Shown in pieces: positions 32,077 through 35,692 of a stretch of 35,692 bases of DNA. Source of the DNA: JBBIVP01 sp037439705 [NCBI: bacterium] (GTDB lineage Bacteria; JBBIVP01); the NCBI GenBank assembly GCA_037439705.1, contig JBBIVP010000002.1, positions 1-35,692 of the forward strand, written 5' to 3'. A model generated the notes under the pieces. It saw only the letters and a program-made list of their open reading frames with translations. It did not search any database and was not told where the DNA came from. The number at the start of each line of letters is the position of its first letter. The first letter of the stretch is position 1. The translations under genes were made by a program, and so were the position numbers.

Positions 32077-32619
32077 TTAACTCCTGAACGGAAAACCTAA
32101 ATACTTCAACAATAGTTTAGCTTCCGCATCAGTATTTGCGGTAGTGCAAATAGTTATATTCATCCCTCTAATTTTTTCAACTTTTTCGTATTTTACCTCT
32201 GGAAATATGATTTGTTCTCTAACCCCAATAGTATAATTTCCCCTACCGTCAAAAGAATTTGGATTTAAACCCCTGAAATCCTTTGTTCTTGGAAGTGCTA
32301 TGTTTATAAATCTATCAAGAAACTCATACATTCTATCTTTTCTAAGAGTTACCATACAGGCTATTGGAGCGTTCTTTTTCAGCTTGAAGTTTGATATAGC
32401 CTTTTTCGCTCTTTTTATAACAGGTTTTTGACCTGTAATTTGAGCAAGTTCGTTCATAGCAAGTTCAAGGTGTTTAATTTCGTCCTTTGCCTCACCAACT
32501 CCCATATTTATAACCACCTTTGCCATCCTCGGGACCTGAAGTGGATTTTTATAACCCAATTCCTTCATCATTCTCGGAATTATCTCTTTCTCATATTTTT
32601 CCTGCAGTCTTGGCTTCAC
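32077..32619 (-). CDS. rplE: 50S ribosomal protein L5
   Basis: I choose the GTG at 32617-32619, giving 180 residues ([20 protein letters not shown], with initiator Met), the usual L5 length. GAGGTGAT lies upstream and the GTG overlaps the rplX stop as GTGA. An ATG at 32640 would add seven residues inside rplX. L5 binds 5S rRNA. Segments such as [21 protein letters not shown] are conserved. Confidence 0.96.
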   Translation of the reverse strand: MKPRLQEKYEKEIIPRMMKELGYKNPLQVPRMAKVVINMGVGEAKDEIKHLELAMNELAQITGQKPVIKRAKKAISNFKLKKNAPIACMVTLRKDRMYEFLDRFINIALPRTKDFRGLNPNSFDGRGNYTIGVREQIIFPEVKYEKVEKIRGMNITICTTANTDAEAKLLLKYLGFPFRS

Positions 32620-32939
32620 TTCTCTATCACCTCGCCACATTTCTTACAGTAACGAACCTTTGTTCCGTCTTCCAGAAATTTCCTGCCAACTCTTACAGGT
32701 TTATCACACCTTGGACAAATAACCATCAAAACTGAAAGGTGTAAAGGAACTTCTTTTTCAATTATCCCTCCTGTAGGATATTTTTGAGAAGGTCTAACAT
32801 GTTTCTTCACCATATTTACCTTTTCCACAACCACTTTCATCTTCTTCGGAATAACAGAAAGAACCTTGCCCCTTTTCCCTCTTTCTTTTCCCCTCATTAC
32901 CTGCACTATATCACCTTTTTTTATTTTCAATCCGCCCAT
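32616..32939 (-). CDS. rplX: 50S ribosomal protein L24 with C-terminal zinc ribbon
   Basis: The ATG at 32939 gives 107 residues ([20 protein letters not shown]), a KOW-domain protein. The C-terminus has [11 protein letters not shown] and [11 protein letters not shown], a possible zinc ribbon that only some L24 proteins have. A longer frame would overlap rplN. L24 helps start 50S assembly. Confidence 0.97.
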   Translation of the reverse strand: MGGLKIKKGDIVQVMRGKERGKRGKVLSVIPKKMKVVVEKVNMVKKHVRPSQKYPTGGIIEKEVPLHLSVLMVICPRCDKPVRVGRKFLEDGTKVRYCKKCGEVIEK

Positions 32940-32940
32940 C

Positions 32941-33309
32941 CTACAAAACCTCTGGTGCAAGAGAAATAATTTTCATAAACTTCTTCGCTCTCAATTCCTT
33001 TGCCACTGGTCCGAACACCCTTGTTCCTATTGGTTCTAAATACTGATTTATAAGAACTGCTGCATTTGAATCAAATCTTATGTATGTCCCATCGGGTCTT
33101 GCTATTTCCTTTTTCGTCCTCACAACAACTGCTTTCATCACATCCCCTTTTTTAACCTTTGAGTGGGGAATAGCCTCTTTAACAGAAACAACTATAATGT
33201 CTCCTACTCTTGCATACCTTCTCCTCGTCCCCCCAAGAACCTTGATACAACAAAGTTTTTTTGCTCCTGAATTATCAGCAGCTTCAAGTATTGTGTGTGG
33301 CTGAATCAT
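32941..33309 (-). CDS. rplN: 50S ribosomal protein L14
   Basis: The 122 residues begin [19 protein letters not shown] and contain [20 protein letters not shown] and the [20 protein letters not shown] end, all L14 hallmarks. GGAG precedes the ATG, which lies inside the 3' end of rpsQ (26-base overlap). Confidence 0.98.
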   Translation of the reverse strand: MIQPHTILEAADNSGAKKLCCIKVLGGTRRRYARVGDIIVVSVKEAIPHSKVKKGDVMKAVVVRTKKEIARPDGTYIRFDSNAAVLINQYLEPIGTRVFGPVAKELRAKKFMKIISLAPEVL

Positions 33310-33583
33310 TTGTGGTAATCTCCTTTTCCTCCGCCCTTACTCCTTCTTTTATTTTTCTCACAACAACAAACCTCTTCTCCTTGCTTATAGGACGAGTTTC
33401 TACTATTTCCACCATATCCCCTATCCTGCACCTGTTTTCTTCATCATGAGCCTTAAATTTCTTGACTCTCTTTATATATTTTTTATACTTGGAGTGTTGA
33501 AAAATCCTATCTACACCGACTACAACAGTCTTATCCATTTTATCGCTCAATACAACTCCCACAAATCTTTTTGTCTTCTTCAC
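33284..33583 (-). CDS. rpsQ: 30S ribosomal protein S17
   Basis: The 99 residues have the S17 core [20 protein letters not shown] and [20 protein letters not shown]. The start is GTG (33581-33583), overlapping the rpmC stop as GTGA. A C-terminal tail of about 20 residues ([20 protein letters not shown]) runs 26 bases into rplN, longer than most S17 proteins. Confidence 0.97.
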   Translation of the reverse strand: MKKTKRFVGVVLSDKMDKTVVVGVDRIFQHSKYKKYIKRVKKFKAHDEENRCRIGDMVEIVETRPISKEKRFVVVRKIKEGVRAEEKEITTNDSATHNT

Positions 33584-33774
33584 AGTTTAATCCCCATTTC
33601 TCTCAAAACAGTTAGCACTCTCGCTATATCCTTTCGGATGCTCTTAAGGTCATAAGCTACTCCTGACTTAGCAACTGCTTTTTGAAATCTCCTGTTTAAA
33701 TATTCTTTTCTCAATTCTTCTAATTTTATTTTCAATTCTTCAGTGCTCATCTCTCTCAATTCCTTCGCTTCCAT
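33580..33774 (-). CDS. rpmC: 50S ribosomal protein L29
   Basis: The 64 residues begin [20 protein letters not shown] and end [10 protein letters not shown], the L29 pattern. L29 lies at the tunnel exit and helps dock SRP and trigger factor. Order rplP-rpmC-rpsQ is standard. Confidence 0.98.
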   Translation of the reverse strand: MEAKELREMSTEELKIKLEELRKEYLNRRFQKAVAKSGVAYDLKSIRKDIARVLTVLREMGIKL

Positions 33775-33776
33775 AA

Positions 33777-34196
33777 TTATATTATTTCCTTCCTTTTTAC
33801 TATTCTCGTTGGAATTGGAAGCTTCTGGCTTGCGAACTTAAGAGACTGAATAGCGACATCTTCAGGCACATTTGTAATCTCATATATAATTTTCCCTCTT
33901 TTCACAACAGCCACATATCCCTCAACATTTCCTTTACCCTTTCCCATCCTTGTTTCCAGAGGTTTTTTGGTAAAGGGTTTATCAGGAAAAACCCTTATCC
34001 ACAACTTAATGCCCTTCTTTGCTGTTCTAACAATAGCCACCCTTCCAGCTTCCAGTTGTCTTTGAGTAAGCCAGCACCCTTTCAGTGCCTGTAATCCATA
34101 ATCCCCAAAAACGAGGGTATTACCCGAAGTAGCCTCACCTTTTACCCTTCCTTTCTGCTGTTTTCTGAACTTTGTCTTATTCGGCTGAAGAAACAT
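33777..34196 (-). CDS. rplP: 50S ribosomal protein L16
   Basis: The 139 residues begin MFLQPNKTKFRKQQKGRVKG and contain GDYGLQALKGCWLTQRQLEA and GKGKGNVEGYVAVVKRGKII. L16 organises the A-site region of 23S rRNA. GAGAGGTAAAG precedes the ATG. Confidence 0.98.
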   Translation of the reverse strand: MFLQPNKTKFRKQQKGRVKGEATSGNTLVFGDYGLQALKGCWLTQRQLEAGRVAIVRTAKKGIKLWIRVFPDKPFTKKPLETRMGKGKGNVEGYVAVVKRGKIIYEITNVPEDVAIQSLKFASQKLPIPTRIVKRKEII

Positions 34197-34205
34197 CTTT
34201 ACCTC

Positions 34206-34850
34206 TCAATAAACAAGTTCTCTGTCAAACCTTTCTCCTTTATAAATCCAGACCTTTACTCCTATATTGCCCATTTTTGTATAAGCCTCAGAAAATCCGT
34301 AATCAATCTCCGCTCTAATTGTGTGAAGGGGAACCCTCCCTTCTCTGTACCACTCTCTTCTTGCTATTTCAGCACCTCCGAGTCTGCCCGCACATGAAAT
34401 TTTTATCCCACCTGCTCCAAATTTCATTGCAGATGTAACTGCTCGTTTCATTGCCCTTCTGTAAGGGACCCTTTTTTCAATCTGAAATGCTACATTCTCC
34501 GCAACAAGCTGTGCGTCAAGCTCAGGCTTCTTTATCTCCTGAACATCCACAATTATCTCCTTTCCACCCGAGTATTTCTCCAAATCCTTCTTCAAAGCTT
34601 CTATTTCCTGCCCCTTTCTGCCAATTACTACTGCTGGGCGAGCTGTATATATTGTGATATTTATCCTGTTTATCGCTCTCTCTATTCTTATCCTTGAAAT
34701 TGTGCCAAGCATATATCTCTTTTTTATAAGCTCTCTAATTTTAATATCCTCATAAATAAATTTTGGAAAATCTTTAAACGCTACCCACTCTGAATGCCAA
34801 CCCCTTGTAATTCCAACCCTGAATCCTATTGGTGAAACTTTCTGCCCCAT
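34206..34850 (-). CDS. rpsC: 30S ribosomal protein S3
   Basis: The 214 residues begin [20 protein letters not shown] and have the KH domain ([19 protein letters not shown]) and the C-terminal [20 protein letters not shown] and [20 protein letters not shown] segments. S3 lines the mRNA entry channel. Confidence 0.99.
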   Translation of the reverse strand: MGQKVSPIGFRVGITRGWHSEWVAFKDFPKFIYEDIKIRELIKKRYMLGTISRIRIERAINRINITIYTARPAVVIGRKGQEIEALKKDLEKYSGGKEIIVDVQEIKKPELDAQLVAENVAFQIEKRVPYRRAMKRAVTSAMKFGAGGIKISCAGRLGGAEIARREWYREGRVPLHTIRAEIDYGFSEAYTKMGNIGVKVWIYKGERFDRELVY

Positions 34851-35186
34851 TTACATCCTCTCATCAAGAACAATGGTTATATGAGAGAACCTCTTTCTTA
34901 TAAGCCCGGCTCTTCTCCTTGCCATTGGACTTATTCTTTTCATAAAAGGTCCCTCATCCACAAGAAGGGTTTTTATATAAAATCTGCTGACATCTACATC
35001 ACCTTTTTGACGAGCATTATAAACCGCAGATTGTAATACCTTTTTTAAAATCACGGGAGCTTTTCCGATTAACAAATTGAGTACTTTTTCTGCTTCTTCC
35101 ACCCCTTTCCCTCTTATAAGGTCTGCCACCCTTCTAATTTTATAAGGTGACATTTTTACATATCTGCATACTGCCCTTACTTCCAT
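34851..35186 (-). CDS. rplV: 50S ribosomal protein L22
   Basis: The ATG at 35186 gives 111 residues (MEVRAVCRYVKMSPYKIRRV), the usual L22 length, with AGGAG upstream. A longer frame would sit inside rpsS. The C-terminal RISPMARRRAGLIRKRFSHI loop reaches into the exit tunnel. The TAA at its end touches the rpsC ATG. Confidence 0.98.
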   Translation of the reverse strand: MEVRAVCRYVKMSPYKIRRVADLIRGKGVEEAEKVLNLLIGKAPVILKKVLQSAVYNARQKGDVDVSRFYIKTLLVDEGPFMKRISPMARRRAGLIRKRFSHITIVLDERM

Positions 35187-35187
35187 A

Positions 35188-35484
35188 TTAACCCTTCTTC
35201 TCCTTTTTAGCCCTCTCTGCCTTCCTGTCTCCTGAATGTTGACGGAAAGTTCTTGTTGGAGCAAACTCTCCCAATTTATGCCCGACCATATTTTCGGTTA
35301 CATATACAGGAATAAATTTCATACCGTTATGAACTGCGAAAGTAAAACCAACCATTTCAGGAACAATTGTGGACCTTCTTGACCATGTTTTTATAACTTT
35401 TCTCTCTCCTGATTCCACCATTTTCAAAACCTTTTCCATAAGTTTTGGGTCAACATAAGGACCTTTTTTCAAGGACCTGGCCAT
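35188..35484 (-). CDS. rpsS: 30S ribosomal protein S19
   Basis: The 98 residues begin [19 protein letters not shown] and contain [20 protein letters not shown] and [19 protein letters not shown]19 contacts S13 and the head of the 30S subunit. The ATG shares one base with the rplB stop (TAATG). Confidence 0.98.
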   Translation of the reverse strand: MARSLKKGPYVDPKLMEKVLKMVESGERKVIKTWSRRSTIVPEMVGFTFAVHNGMKFIPVYVTENMVGHKLGEFAPTRTFRQHSGDRKAERAKKEKKG

Positions 35485-35692
35485 TATTTTCTCCTCTTAA
35501 GGATAAATTTATCCGAATGCTTTTTCTTTCTCCTTGTTTTATAACCTTTAGTGAGCAAACCCCATGGAGAAACGGGATGAGGATTTCCCTGACCAGCTTT
35601 TCCTTCTCCTCGACCGTGGGGATGGTCACATGTATTCATAGATACCCCCCTGTTATGAGGTCGTCTTCCAAGCCATCTCGTTCTGCCTGCCT
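35484..35692 (-). CDS. rplB: 50S ribosomal protein L2, C-terminal 68 residues (5' end cut by window)
   Basis: The last 68 codons and the TAA are present; the gene enters from the right edge. The segment reads [18 protein letters not shown], then [20 protein letters not shown], then [16 protein letters not shown] and FILKRRK. L2 is needed for subunit association and peptidyl transfer, and the DHPHG-x-GEG loop is at its functional core. Compared with the usual DHPHGGGEG, this copy has Arg in place of one Gly. It stands before rpsS as in other S10 operons. Confidence 0.96.
   Translation of the reverse strand, partial: AGRTRWLGRRPHNRGVSMNTCDHPHGRGEGKAGQGNPHPVSPWGLLTKGYKTRRKKKHSDKFILKRRK

Overview
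The window is gene-dense, AT-rich bacterial chromosome. It comes from a diderm: there is an outer-membrane-type beta-barrel, BamD-like and PpiD-like envelope chaperones, Lgt and TatA. Respiration runs through a Rieske/cytochrome b pair and an eight-haem c-type cytochrome. I cannot name the phylum. The CFI-box domain, the MXAN_2562-like barrel and the MYXO-CTERM-like tails resemble families common in deltaproteobacteria, Myxococcota and related uncultured lineages, but that is resemblance, not placement. TGA is an ordinary stop here: many stop/start overlaps are ATGA, GTGA or ATGCCTGA. Zinc-binding (Cys-containing) versions of S4, S14, L24, L36 and adenylate kinase are present.

Layout. (1) 1-4412, minus: FN3/CFI-box/beta-barrel protein, radical SAM protein, RadA, then a metallophosphatase cut by the left edge. 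(2) 4489-4677, plus: tatA. (3) 4680-6547, minus: zinc-ribbon/DUF3426 membrane protein and a helical-repeat protein of unknown function. (4) 6621-6866, plus: small two-helix membrane protein. (5) 6863-12055, minus: acyl-CoA dehydrogenase, PpiD-like chaperone, Rieske protein, cytochrome b, octahaem cytochrome c. (6) 12128-13528, plus: B12-binding radical SAM gene interrupted by an in-frame TGA. (7) 13503-16690, minus: two tandem PA14-domain surface proteins, the first interrupted by an in-frame TAA, then an Lgt homologue. (8) 16821-18962, plus: 48-residue lipoprotein and a large secreted DUF4382-like protein, ended by a hairpin terminator. (9) 19046-23635, plus: zinc-ribbon receiver protein, BamD-like TPR protein, alpha/beta hydrolase, and a GlcD/GlcF-type oxidase pair, all overlapping end to start. 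(10) 23645-35692, minus: a contiguous S10-spc-alpha ribosomal run from rplB (cut by the right edge) to rplQ, including secY, adk, map, infA and rpoA, and lacking rpmD (L30).

The most striking signal is in the promoters. Five of the nine transcription units that start inside the window have a -10 hexamer ending only 6-7 nt before the ATG and no Shine-Dalgarno, so their mRNAs should be leaderless. The other four have a comparable promoter 20-35 nt further back plus a strong AGGAGG-type site. Four divergent gene pairs have back-to-back or overlapping promoters.

Other points of interest: the two genes broken by single in-frame stops at positions where one base change restores a family-typical residue; a fusion of a CFI-box surface protein to an outer-membrane barrel with an internal signal-like segment; and an Lgt homologue with altered active-site residues in the same operon as two proteins that end in Gly-Cys/transmembrane/basic tails. 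No tRNA, rRNA, CRISPR array, transposon or phage module was seen, and no stretch above about 130 bases lacks a gene.
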